A stretch of DNA of 64,000 nucleotides from NCBI RefSeq assembly GCF_004016515.1, contig NZ_SACT01000001.1:558001-622000 (forward strand). Direction: 5' to 3'. Of the stretch, positions 30,616 through 39,301 are shown piece after piece. This DNA comes from Rubrivivax albus (GTDB taxonomy: Bacteria > Pseudomonadota > Gammaproteobacteria > Burkholderiales > Burkholderiaceae_C). The notes beneath the pieces are model-generated. The model had not been told where the DNA came from. It was given only the letters and a program-made list of their open reading frames with translations, and ran no database searches. The position numbers and the translations under genes are program-made. Position 1 is the first letter of the stretch, and each line of letters begins with the position of its first letter.

Positions 30616-31063
30616 GTCCCACACCCCCCAGGCCGGCCGCGACTGGGCCGGCGCGGCCGGCTGCGCGGTGCTGATCGTCCTGGGCGCAGCGGCCTTCATG
30701 GCCGCGCGCGAGTTCTCCGACCTCGGCGCCGTGTTCCCGCGCACCATCGGCGCACTGCTGGTGGTGTTCGGCGGGGTCTGGCTGGTGCTGTTCGCGATGG
30801 GCCGCACGCGCGCGCAGGCGGCGCTGGAAGGATCGTCCTGGCGGCGTGCCGGCGTGGCCATCACGATGCTGGGCTGGGCCTTCGCGCTGCCGCCGCTGGG
30901 CTTCCTGCCGGCCAGTGCCGCCGCCTGCGGCGCGCTGCTGCTGATCGCGCGCCACGGCCGTTGGACACTGTCGGCGCTGCTGGTCCAGGGCCTGGCCACC
31001 GGCGCGCTGCTCATCGGCCTCTACGTCCTCTTCCAGCACGTGCTGCGCGTGCCCCTGCCATGA
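30608..31063 (+). CDS. Tripartite tricarboxylate transporter small permease (TctB family)
   Basis: A 151-residue protein starting at GTG 30608, inside the end of the TctA gene. It has four hydrophobic segments (CAVLIVLGAAAFMAARE, TIGALLVVFGGVWLVLF and two later ones) typical of the small TctB permease. Longer upstream starts lie inside the TctA gene and are unlikely. Its stop overlaps the slcC start (ATGA), so transport and enzymes are one transcript. Confidence 0.85.
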   Translation: MPESHTPQAGRDWAGAAGCAVLIVLGAAAFMAAREFSDLGAVFPRTIGALLVVFGGVWLVLFAMGRTRAQAALEGSSWRRAGVAITMLGWAFALPPLGFLPASAAACGALLLIARHGRWTLSALLVQGLATGALLIGLYVLFQHVLRVPLP

Positions 31064-31989
31064 CCCACCGAATCCTGATCTGCGAATTCATGGATGCCCC
31101 GGCCGTCGAACGGCTGCGCGCGCGCTTCGACGTCGTCTACGACCCCACGCTGGTGGACGACGGGCCGCGCCTGCGCGCCGCCTGCGCCGGCGTCGACGCT
31201 CTGGTCGTGCGCAACCGCACCCAGGTGCGCGGCGAGACGCTGGCCGCGCTGGATCGCTGCCGCGTGGTGGGGCGGCTCGGCGTGGGCCTGGACAACATCG
31301 ACGTCGCAGCCTGCGAGGCGCGTGGCATGCGCGTGATCCCGGCCACCGGCGCCAACGCGTTGAGCGTGGCCGAGTACGTGGTCACTGCGGCGCTGGTGCT
31401 GCGGCGCGGCGCATGGTCGGCCACGCCCGACGTGGCGGCCGGCAAATGGCCGCGCAACGCGCTGTCTTCCGGTCGCGAGGTTGGTGGCTGTACGCTGGGG
31501 CTGATCGGCTTCGGCGGCATCGGCCAGCTCACGGCGAAGCTGGCGCTGGGCCTGGGCATGGGTGTGATCGCCTTCGACGCGATGATGGATGCCGATCATC
31601 CGGCCTTTGCCGACGGTCGCGTGGCCTGCGCGGGCCTGGACGAAGTGATCCAGACCGCCGACGTGGTGAGCCTGCACGTGCCGTTGCTGGACAGCACCCG
31701 CGGCCTGTTCGATGCGGCGCGCATCGCGGCCATGAAGCCCGGCGCCGTGCTGGTGAACACCGCGCGCGGCGGCATCGTCGACGAAGCGGCGCTGGCCGAT
31801 GCGCTCAAGCGCGGCCACCTGGGCGGCGCGGCGCTGGACGTGTTCAACGACGAGCCCCTGCCACGCTCGCCACACTTCGAAGGCTGCCCCAATCTGCTGC
31901 TGACGCCGCACATCGCGGGCGTGACGGCGGAGTCGAACGAGCGCGTGAGTTCGCTGATCGCCGACAAGCTGATCGAGGCGCTGGCATGA
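31060..31989 (+). CDS. slcC: (S)-sulfolactate dehydrogenase, D-2-hydroxyacid dehydrogenase family
   Basis: A 309-residue SerA-like dehydrogenase. NAD site GLIGFGGIGQLTAK, the arginine motif NTARGGIVDEAAL, the catalytic glutamate in DEPLP and the histidine in LTPHIAG are all visible. SlcC oxidises (S)-3-sulfolactate to 3-sulfopyruvate; with ComC this makes a two-enzyme racemase yielding (R)-sulfolactate for SuyAB. Its start overlaps the TctB stop and its own stop overlaps comC, both by ATGA, matching the slc gene set of Chromohalobacter. A general 2-hydroxyacid or phosphoglycerate dehydrogenase is the alternative without that context. Confidence 0.83.
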   Translation: MTHRILICEFMDAPAVERLRARFDVVYDPTLVDDGPRLRAACAGVDALVVRNRTQVRGETLAALDRCRVVGRLGVGLDNIDVAACEARGMRVIPATGANALSVAEYVVTAALVLRRGAWSATPDVAAGKWPRNALSSGREVGGCTLGLIGFGGIGQLTAKLALGLGMGVIAFDAMMDADHPAFADGRVACAGLDEVIQTADVVSLHVPLLDSTRGLFDAARIAAMKPGAVLVNTARGGIVDEAALADALKRGHLGGAALDVFNDEPLPRSPHFEGCPNLLLTPHIAGVTAESNERVSSLIADKLIEALA

Positions 31990-32981
31990 AGCTCAGCTGG
32001 AACGAAGCCGAGGCCCGCGTGGCGGCAGTGCTGCAGGCGGCCGGCGCGTCGGCCGCGATGGCCGACAGCACCGCTCGCGCCCTGGTGCTGGCCGAGGCGC
32101 AGGGCCTGGGTTCGCACGGGCTGTCGCGCGTGGCCCAGTACGCCACCCACCTGCGCAATGGCCGCGCCGACGGGCAGGCGGTGCCGCGCGTGGTGAAGCG
32201 GCGCGGCGGCGCGCTGCTGGTCGACGCGGGCGAGGGCCTCGCCTTCCCGGCCTGCGCGCTGGCGGTGGACGAGGGCATCGCCGCCGCGCGCGAGCACGGC
32301 GTGGCGTTCGTGGGCGTCACGGCCAGCCACCACGCCGGCGTCATCGTCGACCACCTGCGCGCCGCGGCGGCGGCCGGCATGGTGGGCCTGGGCTTTGCCA
32401 ATTCACCGGCCGCGATGCCTGCGGCCGGCGGCCGGCACGCCATCTTCGGCACCAACCCGGTGGCGGCGATCTTTCCGCGCCGGGGTGCGGATCCGCTGAT
32501 GATCGACCTCAGCCTGTCCGAGGTGGCGCGCGGCAAGGTGATGGTGGCGGCGAAGAAGGGCGAGCCGATCCCGCTGGGCTGGGCACTGGATGCCGATGGC
32601 AACCCGACCACCGACGCGCAGGCGGCGTTGTCCGGATCCATGCTTCCGCTCGGGGCGGTGAGCAGCCCCAAGGGCGCGATGCTGGCGCTGACCGTCGAGT
32701 TGCTGGTCACGGCCCTGATTGGCGCCAACTTCGGCTTCGAGGCGAGCAGCTTCTTCGTCGACGCCGGCAACCGGCCGCGCATCGGCCAGGCCTTCATGGT
32801 CGTCGACCCGGGCGCGCTGGCGGGCACCGACGCCTTCCTCGATCGCGTCGAGGTGCTGGTGGCGGAGATGCTGCGCGACGACGGCGTGCGCCTGCCGGGG
32901 ACGCGGCGCGAGGCGCTGCGCCGCCGCGCGCTGGCCGAGGGGCTGGACGTGCCCGACGCGCTGCTGGCCAGCTGGGGTTGA
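31986..32981 (+). CDS. comC: (R)-sulfolactate dehydrogenase, Ldh2/MDH2 family
   Basis: A 331-residue enzyme of the malate/L-lactate dehydrogenase Ldh2 family, which uses a fold unlike ordinary lactate dehydrogenase. Recognisable parts are EAQGLGSHGLSRV near residue 40, ASHHAGVIVDH near residue 116 with the conserved histidine, and the substrate segment MIDLSLSEVARGK. ComC reduces sulfopyruvate to (R)-sulfolactate with NAD(P)H. Here it would complete racemisation started by SlcC, funnelling all sulfolactate to SuyAB. A 10-bp tandem duplication lies across its stop codon. Confidence 0.84.
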   Translation: MKLSWNEAEARVAAVLQAAGASAAMADSTARALVLAEAQGLGSHGLSRVAQYATHLRNGRADGQAVPRVVKRRGGALLVDAGEGLAFPACALAVDEGIAAAREHGVAFVGVTASHHAGVIVDHLRAAAAAGMVGLGFANSPAAMPAAGGRHAIFGTNPVAAIFPRRGADPLMIDLSLSEVARGKVMVAAKKGEPIPLGWALDADGNPTTDAQAALSGSMLPLGAVSSPKGAMLALTVELLVTALIGANFGFEASSFFVDAGNRPRIGQAFMVVDPGALAGTDAFLDRVEVLVAEMLRDDGVRLPGTRREALRRRALAEGLDVPDALLASWG

Positions 32982-33045
32982 CCGGGGTTGACCGATCCAG
33001 GCCAAGGGCAGGCGTATGCTGCGCCATTGCCCTGAGGAGATGGCC

Positions 33046-33192
33046 ATGACCTTGTGCCCGATCGCAATCGTCGCCAGCTGTGCCAAGTGCCCGGTGGTGG
33101 GCGTGTGCCCGCTCAAGACCGTGATCGGCGACGCGCCGAAGCCGTCGGCCGCACCGGCACCGGCCAAGAAGGCGTCGACGAAGAAGCGCTGA
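33046..33192 (+). CDS. Small Cys-rich protein (48 aa)
   Basis: A short gene: ATG 33046 to TGA 33192, with a GAGGAG ribosome site 6 nt upstream. The peptide has four cysteines at 4, 12, 15 and 21 in the pattern CPI...CAKCPVV..CPLK, then a Pro/Ala/Lys-rich tail ending KKASTKKR. CxxC plus two more Cys-Pro pairs suggest a bound metal or cluster. I do not recognise a named family. It directly abuts the stop of the convergent ThiF-like gene and lies 64 bp after comC. A link with sulfonate metabolism is only positional. Confidence 0.7.
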   Translation: MTLCPIAIVASCAKCPVVGVCPLKTVIGDAPKPSAAPAPAKKASTKKR

Positions 33193-33945
33193 TCAGCGCG
33201 CGGCGCCGCAGACGCTGCAGGCCGCGTTGCGCGGCGTGGCCATCTCGGTCCATTCCATGGCGCGCGCATCCAGCATCAGCAGCCGCCCGGCCAGCGGCCG
33301 GCCGATGCCCACGATGAGCTTGAGCGCCTCGGCCGCCTGCACACAGCCCACGATGCCCACCAGCGGCGCGAACACGCCCATGGTGGCGCAGGCCACCTCC
33401 TCGTAATCGGCCTCGGGCGGGAACAGGCAGGCGTAGCAGGGCGCGTCGGCGCGCGTGCTGTCATAGACCGAGATCTGGCCATCGAAGCCGATCGCCGCGC
33501 CGCTGACCAGCGGCTTGCCGTGCTTCACGCACGCGGCGTTGACGGCGTGGCGGGTGCGGAAGTTGTCGCTGCAGTCCAGCACCACGGTGGCCTGCGGCAC
33601 CAGTTCGTCCAGCAGCGCCGCGTCGGCGCGCACGGTGCGCGCGTCGACCAGCAGGTTCGGGTCGATGTCCAGCAGCGTGCGCCGGGCCGACTGTGCCTTG
33701 GGCTGGCCGATGCGGTCGTGGCGGTGGGCGATCTGGCGCTGCAGGTTGGTCAGGTCCACCTCGTCGTGGTCGCAGATCGTCAGCCGACCGATACCGGCCG
33801 TGCCCAGGTACAGCGCCACCGGCGAGCCCAGCCCGCCGGCGCCGATGACCAGCGCGTGCGCGTCGCGCAGCTTCTGCTGGCCCTCGATGCCGATGTCGTC
33901 GAGCAGGATGTGGCGCGAGTAGCGCAGCAGTTCGTCGTCGTTCAT
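33193..33945 (-). CDS. ThiF/MoeB/HesA-family adenylyltransferase (E1-like)
   Basis: A 250-residue enzyme. It has the ATP site VIGAGGLGSPVALYLG, the DEVDLTNLQRQIAH motif and two zinc-binding pairs, CYAC near residue 173 and CSVC near the C-terminus. Members adenylate the C-terminal glycine of a small sulfur carrier such as ThiS or MoaD in thiamine or molybdopterin synthesis. The carrier and partner genes are not next to it, so whether it is MoeB or ThiF cannot be told. It converges on the small Cys-rich gene with no gap. Confidence 0.88.
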   Translation of the reverse strand: MNDDELLRYSRHILLDDIGIEGQQKLRDAHALVIGAGGLGSPVALYLGTAGIGRLTICDHDEVDLTNLQRQIAHRHDRIGQPKAQSARRTLLDIDPNLLVDARTVRADAALLDELVPQATVVLDCSDNFRTRHAVNAACVKHGKPLVSGAAIGFDGQISVYDSTRADAPCYACLFPPEADYEEVACATMGVFAPLVGIVGCVQAAEALKLIVGIGRPLAGRLLMLDARAMEWTEMATPRNAACSVCGAAR

Positions 33946-33969
33946 CGCGCGTCGGCCCCGGAAAGCAGC

Positions 33970-33989
33970 AGGGGCCCGCGTGGGCCCCT
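33970..33989 (-). terminator. Hairpin terminator after the ctpA gene
   Basis: AGGGGCCC and GGGCCCCT form a perfect 8-bp stem with a GCGT loop, in the 69-bp gap between the ctpA stop and the ThiF-like start. On the minus strand, the transcribed direction, it is followed by GCTGCTTTC, a modest U-rich stretch. It probably ends the ctpA transcript. Confidence 0.6.
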
Positions 33990-34014
33990 GAGGTGGATCG
34001 CAGAGAGGCGGAGC

Positions 34015-35451
34015 TTACTGCTTCACCGGCGCCTCGGCCTGGCGCTCCTGGTGGCTCTTGCTGGCGATCACCGGCAGGCCGCGCAGCTGGTTCAGCGCCT
34101 GCTGCAGCGGAAAGTCTTCCGGCGTGCCGAAGGTGGGCAATGGCTTCAACGGCTCGTTGCGCTTGGCCAGCTGCTCCTCGAGCTTGCGGCGGGCCTCCTC
34201 GCGTTCCTTGGCGGCCGGATCGTCCTTCTTCTCGTCGGCGCCTTCGAGGTGCTTCTCGAGGTCGGCCTCGCGCATGCGCAGGGCGGCATAGACGTTGCCT
34301 TCGGCGGTCTCGTCGAGCCAGATGTCGGGCACGATGCCCTTGGCCTGGATGGAGCGACCCGACGGCGTGTAGTAGCGCGCGGTGGTGATCTTCAGCGCGG
34401 TTTCGGCTGTCAGCGGGCGCACCGTCTGCACCGAGCCCTTGCCGAAGGTCTGCGCGCCCATGATGGTGGCGCGCTTGTGGTCCTGCAGCGCGCCGGCGAC
34501 GATCTCGCTGGCGCTGGCCGAGCCTTCGTTGACCAGCACGACCAGCGGCACGCTCTTGATGGCGGCCGGCAGCTTGCGCAGCGGGTCCAGCCCGCCGCGG
34601 CGCACGTAGTGCTCCGGCGTGGCGCGGTAGGTGGCCTTGGACTCGTCGACCTGGCCGTTGGTCTTGACCACCACCACGTCGTCGGGCAGGAAGGCCGCGG
34701 AGATGGCGATGGCACCGTCCAGCAGACCGCCGGGGTCGTTGCGCAGGTCCAGCACCAGGCCCTTGAGGTTGGGGTCCTGCTTGTAGAGCTCTTCGAGCTT
34801 GCGCACGAAATCGTCCACCGTGCGGTCCTGGAACTGGCTCACGCGCAGCCAGCCGTAGCCCGGTTCGACCAGCTTGGCGCGCACGCTCTGCACGCGGATC
34901 TCCTCGCGCACGATGGTCACCGGGAAGCTGCGGTTCTCGTCCTTGCGGAAGACCGTGAGCCGCACCTTGGTGTTGGGCTCGCCGCGCATGCGCTTGACGG
35001 CCTGGTCCACCGACAGACCCTTGACCGCGGTGTCGTCGATGCGGGTGATCAGGTCGTTGGGCCGCAGGCCGGCGCGGAAGGCGGGCGAGCCTTCGATGGG
35101 GGAGACCACCTTGACCAGGCCGTCCTCCATCGCCATCTCGATGCCGATGCCGACGAACTTGCCGCCGGTGCTTTCGCGGAATTCCTTGAAGCTCTTCTTG
35201 TCGAAGTACTGCGAGTGCGGGTCGAGGCCGGCGACCATGCCGGCGATGGCGTCGCCGATGAGCTTCTTCTCGTCCACCGGCTCGACGTAGTCGTTCTTCA
35301 CGATGCCGAACACCGTGGCGAGCTGCTGCATCTCTTCCAGCGGCAACGGGCCCAGGGTGCTGCGCGCCGTCGCCTGCAGCTGCATCGTCGTCAGCGCGCC
35401 GGCCACGGCTCCCACGGCCAGCAGGCCGACGACCTTGAACTTGCCACTCAT
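34015..35451 (-). CDS. ctpA: C-terminal processing protease, S41 family
   Basis: A 478-residue periplasmic protease starting at ATG 35451 (MSGKFKVVGLLAVGAVAGAL), which has a signal anchor. A PDZ domain spans about 100-185 (VVSPIEGSPAFRAGLRPNDLI). The catalytic serine lies in EGSASASEIVAG and the lysine in GAQTFGKGSVQ, the Ser-Lys pair of tail-specific proteases. The C-terminus is charged (Glu/Lys) and helical. Such proteases trim the C-termini of envelope proteins and peptidoglycan hydrolases. A TATACT -10-like hexamer is at 35486-35491 on the minus strand, about 35 bp before the start. Confidence 0.93.
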   Translation of the reverse strand: MSGKFKVVGLLAVGAVAGALTTMQLQATARSTLGPLPLEEMQQLATVFGIVKNDYVEPVDEKKLIGDAIAGMVAGLDPHSQYFDKKSFKEFRESTGGKFVGIGIEMAMEDGLVKVVSPIEGSPAFRAGLRPNDLITRIDDTAVKGLSVDQAVKRMRGEPNTKVRLTVFRKDENRSFPVTIVREEIRVQSVRAKLVEPGYGWLRVSQFQDRTVDDFVRKLEELYKQDPNLKGLVLDLRNDPGGLLDGAIAISAAFLPDDVVVVKTNGQVDESKATYRATPEHYVRRGGLDPLRKLPAAIKSVPLVVLVNEGSASASEIVAGALQDHKRATIMGAQTFGKGSVQTVRPLTAETALKITTARYYTPSGRSIQAKGIVPDIWLDETAEGNVYAALRMREADLEKHLEGADEKKDDPAAKEREEARRKLEEQLAKRNEPLKPLPTFGTPEDFPLQQALNQLRGLPVIASKSHQERQAEAPVKQ

Positions 35452-35531
35452 GTGTGTCGTGCCTCCAGATCGCGCCCGATATTCCAGTATAGGGCGCCGA
35501 GCTTTCTCAGAGGGCGACGCGGGGCGAAAGT

Positions 35532-36644
35532 TCACCCCGCAGCCGTGTGGTGTGGCGCAGGGGCGGGCGGTACGTCGCGCGGGAAGGTGACCACGTGGTC
35601 CACCGCCGGCCGGATGCCGATCCATTCGCCCACGGCATGGTCATGGTGCGACGGCACGTGGGCCATCACCTGCTCGCCGCTGGCCAGGCGCAGCGTGTAG
35701 AGGAACTCCGAGCCGCGGAAGGCCTTGCGCTCGATCTGCGCCTTCACCGGGCTGGCGTCGTCGTGGATCACGTCGTCGGCGCGCAGAAGCAGGTCGCACT
35801 GGCCGTCGGGGTAGGCGTCGGGCAGCGGGCACTCGGCCGGGTCGTCGAGTTCGCCGAAGGGCGTGTGCACACAGGGGCCATGGGCGCAGGCCACGATCTC
35901 CGCCGGCGTGAAGACGCCGTGGCCGATGAAGCGGGCGACGAAGCGCGTGGCCGGCCGGTGGTAGAGCGTGTAGGCGTCGCCCCACTGCTCCAGCCGGCCC
36001 TGGTGCATGACGCCGATGGCGTCGCCCAGCGCAAAGGCCTCCAGCTGGTCGTGGGTGACGAACAGCGCCGTCGTGCCGCTGGCCTTCAGGATGGCCCGCA
36101 GTTCCTGCGCCAGGTGCTCGCGCAGGTCCACGTCCAGGCTGGAGAAGGGCTCGTCCAGCAGCAGCAGGCGGGGCTCCGGCGCCAGCGCGCGGGCGAGCGC
36201 GATGCGCTGCTGCTGGCCGCCGCTGAGCTGGTGCGGCGCGCGCTTGGCCGCATGCGCCAGGCCGACCAGGTCCAGCATCTTCTGCACCCGCGCCTGGCGC
36301 TCGGCACGCGGCAGGTGCGCCAGCCCGAACCCGATGTTGTCGGCCACGCTGAGGTGCGGGAACAGCGCGTAGTCCTGGAACACCATGCCGATGCGGCGGT
36401 CTTCCGGCGCCAGGTGCACGCCGCTCGTGGCGTCGTCCAGCGTGCGGCCCTCGACGGCGATGCGGCCGCCGGACGCGCGTTCCAGCCCCGCCACCGCGCG
36501 CAGCAGCGAGGTCTTGCCGCAGCCCGAAGGCCCGATCAGCACACCGATCTCGCCCGCGGCGAGGCCGAAACTGGCGCTGTCCACGGCCGGGCGGGCGTCC
36601 GCCCCGCCGTAGCGCACCGTCACCGACTCGACCTGCAGGAACAT
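35532..36644 (-). CDS. fbpC: Ferric iron ABC transporter ATP-binding protein
   Basis: A 370-residue ATPase with Walker A GPSGCGKTS, signature LSGGQQQRIALARA, Walker B LLLLDEPFSSLD and a C-terminal regulatory domain of the FbpC/PotA type. It is divergent from a two-module permease of the FbpB type across only 70 bp. A TATGAT hexamer at 36651-36656 (minus strand) lies 6 bp from the ATG, so the mRNA may be leaderless. A Fur-like box sits between the genes. The periplasmic ferric-binding protein FbpA is not nearby. Uptake of Fe3+ from the periplasm is the expected role. Confidence 0.86.
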   Translation of the reverse strand: MFLQVESVTVRYGGADARPAVDSASFGLAAGEIGVLIGPSGCGKTSLLRAVAGLERASGGRIAVEGRTLDDATSGVHLAPEDRRIGMVFQDYALFPHLSVADNIGFGLAHLPRAERQARVQKMLDLVGLAHAAKRAPHQLSGGQQQRIALARALAPEPRLLLLDEPFSSLDVDLREHLAQELRAILKASGTTALFVTHDQLEAFALGDAIGVMHQGRLEQWGDAYTLYHRPATRFVARFIGHGVFTPAEIVACAHGPCVHTPFGELDDPAECPLPDAYPDGQCDLLLRADDVIHDDASPVKAQIERKAFRGSEFLYTLRLASGEQVMAHVPSHHDHAVGEWIGIRPAVDHVVTFPRDVPPAPAPHHTAAG

Positions 36645-36669
36645 CGCCCTATCATAGCGACTGCGCCGG

Positions 36670-36687
36670 AATGAAAACGGTTCGCAT
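36670..36687. promoter_or_regulatory. Fur box between the ferric ABC genes
   Basis: AATGAAAACGGTTCGCAT fits the AATGA-x-AA-xxx-TT-C-x-CAT half-site pattern of the classic Fur operator, matching it at 14 of 19 positions by eye if one more base is included. It lies in the short divergent spacer, upstream of both promoters, so iron-loaded Fur could repress both genes. Confidence 0.6.
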
Positions 36688-36714
36688 CACTGTTGCCGAC
36701 CCTCGCCGTTTGCC

Positions 36715-38334
36715 GTGCGCCACCTGCTGACCCTGCTGTGCCTGCTGCTCGCCCTGCCCGTGGCCGGGGTGCTGGCCGCGTGGCTGGGTCTGGACGCCCA
36801 GGCACTGGACACACTGGTGCACCAGGCCTCCACCGTGCTGCCGGGCTACATCGGCCAGTCCACGGTGCTGACCGTCGGGGTGGCCCTGGGCGTGATGGCG
36901 CTGGGCACGGCCACGGCGGCGGCGGTGACGCTGTTCGACTTCCCAGGCCGGCGGGTCTTCGAGTGGGCGCTGCTGCTGCCGCTGGCCATGCCGGCCTACG
37001 TGCTGGCCTACGCGATGACCGACGCGCTGCAGCCCAGTGGCCTGCTGCAGGGCTGGCTGCGGGCGCAGACCGGCGCCACCGGCGCCCTGTGGCCCGACGT
37101 GCGCAGCCTGGGCGGCGCAGTGGCGCTGTTCGTGCTGACGCTCTACCCCTACGTCTACCTGCTGGCCCGCGCCGCGCTCGGCGAGCGGGCGGCGCAGCTG
37201 CTCGAGGCGGCCCGCTTGCTGGGTGCCGGCCTGCGCCGGCGCATCGTGGCCGTGGCGCTGCCGCTGGCCCGCCCGGCCATCACCGCAGGTGTGGCGCTGG
37301 CGGTGATGGAGACGCTGGCCGACTACGGCGTGGGCGCCTACTTCGGCCTGACGACGTTTTCCACCGGCATCTTCAAGGCCTGGCTGGTGATGGACGACCG
37401 CGTGGCCGCGGCCCAGCTGGCGTCGCTGCTGCTGGCCGTGGTGGCAGGGCTGCTGTGGGTGGAGAAGCGCGCGCAGCGCCGGCTGCGCTTCGGCACCAGC
37501 CGCCAGGGTGGTGGCGCAGCCGAAGCCCAGCCGCAGCGCCTGCGCGGCCACGCCGCCGTGGCGGCCATCGTGGTCTGCGCGCTGCCGGTGCTGCTGGGCT
37601 TCGTGCTGCCGGTGGGCTGGCTGCTGTGGATGCTGCTGCAGGAGGTGCGCTACGCCGAGTTCGGCCTGCCGCTGGACCGCTTTGCCGGCTGGGCCTGGGC
37701 CAGCTTCCGCCTGGCCGCCATGGCCGCGCTGCTGGCCACGGCGCTGGCGCTGGCGCTGGGTTTCGCGCTGCGGCCGGTGGGCGGTGTGCGGCGCGGCCTG
37801 CTCGTGCCGGCGGCCGGCCTGCTGTCGCTGGGCTACGCGGTGCCGGGCACGGTGCTGGCGGTGGGCGTGCTGGCGCCGGTGGGGCTGATCCAGGCCACCT
37901 GGCCCGGTGCGCCGGCCACGGCGCTGGTCACCGGCACGGTGTTCGGCGTGATGGCGGCCTACCTGTCGCGCTTCTCGGCCGTGGCGCTGCAGTCGGTGCA
38001 GGCCGGTTATGCGCGCATCAGCCCCAACGTCGACGAGACCGCGCGCCTGCTCGGCGCCGGCCGCTGGCGTGTCTTCGGCCGCCTGCACCTGCCGTTGCTG
38101 CGCCGCTCTGCGCTGGCCGCCGGGCTGCTGGTGTTCGTGGACGTGATGAAGGAACTGCCCGCGACGCTGATGCTCCGGCCCTTCGGCAGCGACACGCTGG
38201 CCGTGGTGGCCCACAACTTCGCGCGTGACGAGCGCCTGGGCGAGGCCGCGCTGCCGTCGCTGGCCATCGTGGCGGTGGGGTTGATCCCGGTGCTGCTGCT
38301 GTCGGCGGCGATGCGGGGCGGGGGGCGGGACTGA
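36715..38334 (+). CDS. fbpB: Ferric iron ABC transporter permease (two fused permease modules)
   Basis: A 539-residue membrane protein starting at GTG 36715. It contains two homologous permease halves, each with an EAA-type loop: EAARLLGAGLRRRIVAVALP near residue 163 and ETARLLGAGRWRVFGRLHLP near 442. This duplication is characteristic of FbpB/SfuB/AfuB ferric permeases. It works with the divergently encoded FbpC ATPase. It ends just before the defence island. Confidence 0.9.
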   Translation: MRHLLTLLCLLLALPVAGVLAAWLGLDAQALDTLVHQASTVLPGYIGQSTVLTVGVALGVMALGTATAAAVTLFDFPGRRVFEWALLLPLAMPAYVLAYAMTDALQPSGLLQGWLRAQTGATGALWPDVRSLGGAVALFVLTLYPYVYLLARAALGERAAQLLEAARLLGAGLRRRIVAVALPLARPAITAGVALAVMETLADYGVGAYFGLTTFSTGIFKAWLVMDDRVAAAQLASLLLAVVAGLLWVEKRAQRRLRFGTSRQGGGAAEAQPQRLRGHAAVAAIVVCALPVLLGFVLPVGWLLWMLLQEVRYAEFGLPLDRFAGWAWASFRLAAMAALLATALALALGFALRPVGGVRRGLLVPAAGLLSLGYAVPGTVLAVGVLAPVGLIQATWPGAPATALVTGTVFGVMAAYLSRFSAVALQSVQAGYARISPNVDETARLLGAGRWRVFGRLHLPLLRRSALAAGLLVFVDVMKELPATLMLRPFGSDTLAVVAHNFARDERLGEAALPSLAIVAVGLIPVLLLSAAMRGGGRD

Positions 38335-38360
38335 ACCTCGAGCTTGTTCCGCCGTCCTAG

Positions 38361-39272
38361 TCAGCCGCCTGGCGCCAAGAAGCGGATCGAACGCAGCGGT
38401 AGCCGGCGCCGCGCACGATCCGTCAGCTTGTCGTAGTGTTCGTCCCACAGGTCAAACAGCTTCTCCAGGCCGATGAGCGTGATCCGACGCTTCTCTTGGG
38501 TGCGCGCTTCGGACTCGGCATCCTTGGTGAAGCCGCCCGTGCAGACGAACAAGCCCACATCGTCGTCGCCCAGCATGGCCATGAACGAGCGCAAGCCCTC
38601 GACGCTGACCGACTGTAGCTGGCGCTTGACCTGAACCTTGATGCGCGGCGGGCGCGTGCCCAGCGCGTCGGGCCAGGCCAGGATGTCCACGCCGCCATCC
38701 TTGCCCGGCGGCGACACCCAGGTCACGTGGTAGGACATTGCCCGCAGCAGGTCGGCCACCAGATCCTGGAAGTCATAGGGGTTCATCGCCCGCAGGTACT
38801 GAGAGATCTCGGCCCAGGCCTGCTCTTCGGCCTCTTCGAAGGTGACGCTTACTGCCTTGGCGTTGCTGTTGGCCTCTTCCTCCGCGCTTGTGGCCGGCGA
38901 CGCCAATGCGCTGCCTTCGGCGTCCGGCTGCGCCGCTTTCCACTCGGCGTACAGCTTGCAGGCACGCTTGTAGAAGGCCTCGGGATCGGGGTACTCGGCG
39001 TGGGCGGCCTGGCCCGCGTCGGTGATGGTCCAGATGCCCTTGTCCTTCACCAGCCAGCCGGCCTTGACGCAGTCCACGGTTGCAAACCGCACGATCTTCT
39101 CGAAGCGGCGGGAGCCGGACTCGTAGTTCGACGCCTCGAATGGGGTCAGCGTGAAACGGTCTGCCAACTGCTTCAGGGCTTCACTGGCCCGCAGGCCCTG
39201 CGGCGCGGCCATCAGGATGCTGAACAGCTCACGCAGGAACTCGCCGGTGCGTTTGCGGGTGACTTCGGCCAT
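38361..39272 (-). CDS. mrr: Mrr-like restriction endonuclease
   Basis: A 303-residue protein from ATG 39272 (a TTG one codon upstream is the other choice) after an AGGGGG ribosome site. The N-terminal 85 residues resemble the Mrr_N winged-helix domain. A charged linker follows, then a PD-(D/E)xK-like Mrr catalytic domain at about 160-270. Its core reads DFQDLVADLLRAMSY, GKDGGVDILAW and VQVKRQ, holding the catalytic Asp and Gln-x-Lys. Mrr is a type IV nuclease that cuts modified DNA, including some adenine-methylated sites. It is the last gene of the defence array and converges with fbpB. Confidence 0.86.
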   Translation of the reverse strand: MAEVTRKRTGEFLRELFSILMAAPQGLRASEALKQLADRFTLTPFEASNYESGSRRFEKIVRFATVDCVKAGWLVKDKGIWTITDAGQAAHAEYPDPEAFYKRACKLYAEWKAAQPDAEGSALASPATSAEEEANSNAKAVSVTFEEAEEQAWAEISQYLRAMNPYDFQDLVADLLRAMSYHVTWVSPPGKDGGVDILAWPDALGTRPPRIKVQVKRQLQSVSVEGLRSFMAMLGDDDVGLFVCTGGFTKDAESEARTQEKRRITLIGLEKLFDLWDEHYDKLTDRARRRLPLRSIRFLAPGG

Positions 39273-39301
39273 CAAACTACCCCCTGTGGATCTGGTCTGC
39301 T

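Noticed and set aside
32974..32993. 10-bp tandem duplication GGGGTTGACC at the comC stop
   Set aside because: Clear in sequence but probably a simple slippage event; the stop is in the first copy, so the protein is unaffected.
38335..38360. Candidate attachment-site repeat of the tRNA-Arg 3' end
   Set aside because: Only a few bases (GAACCT) match by chance. No meaningful direct repeat of the tRNA end was found.
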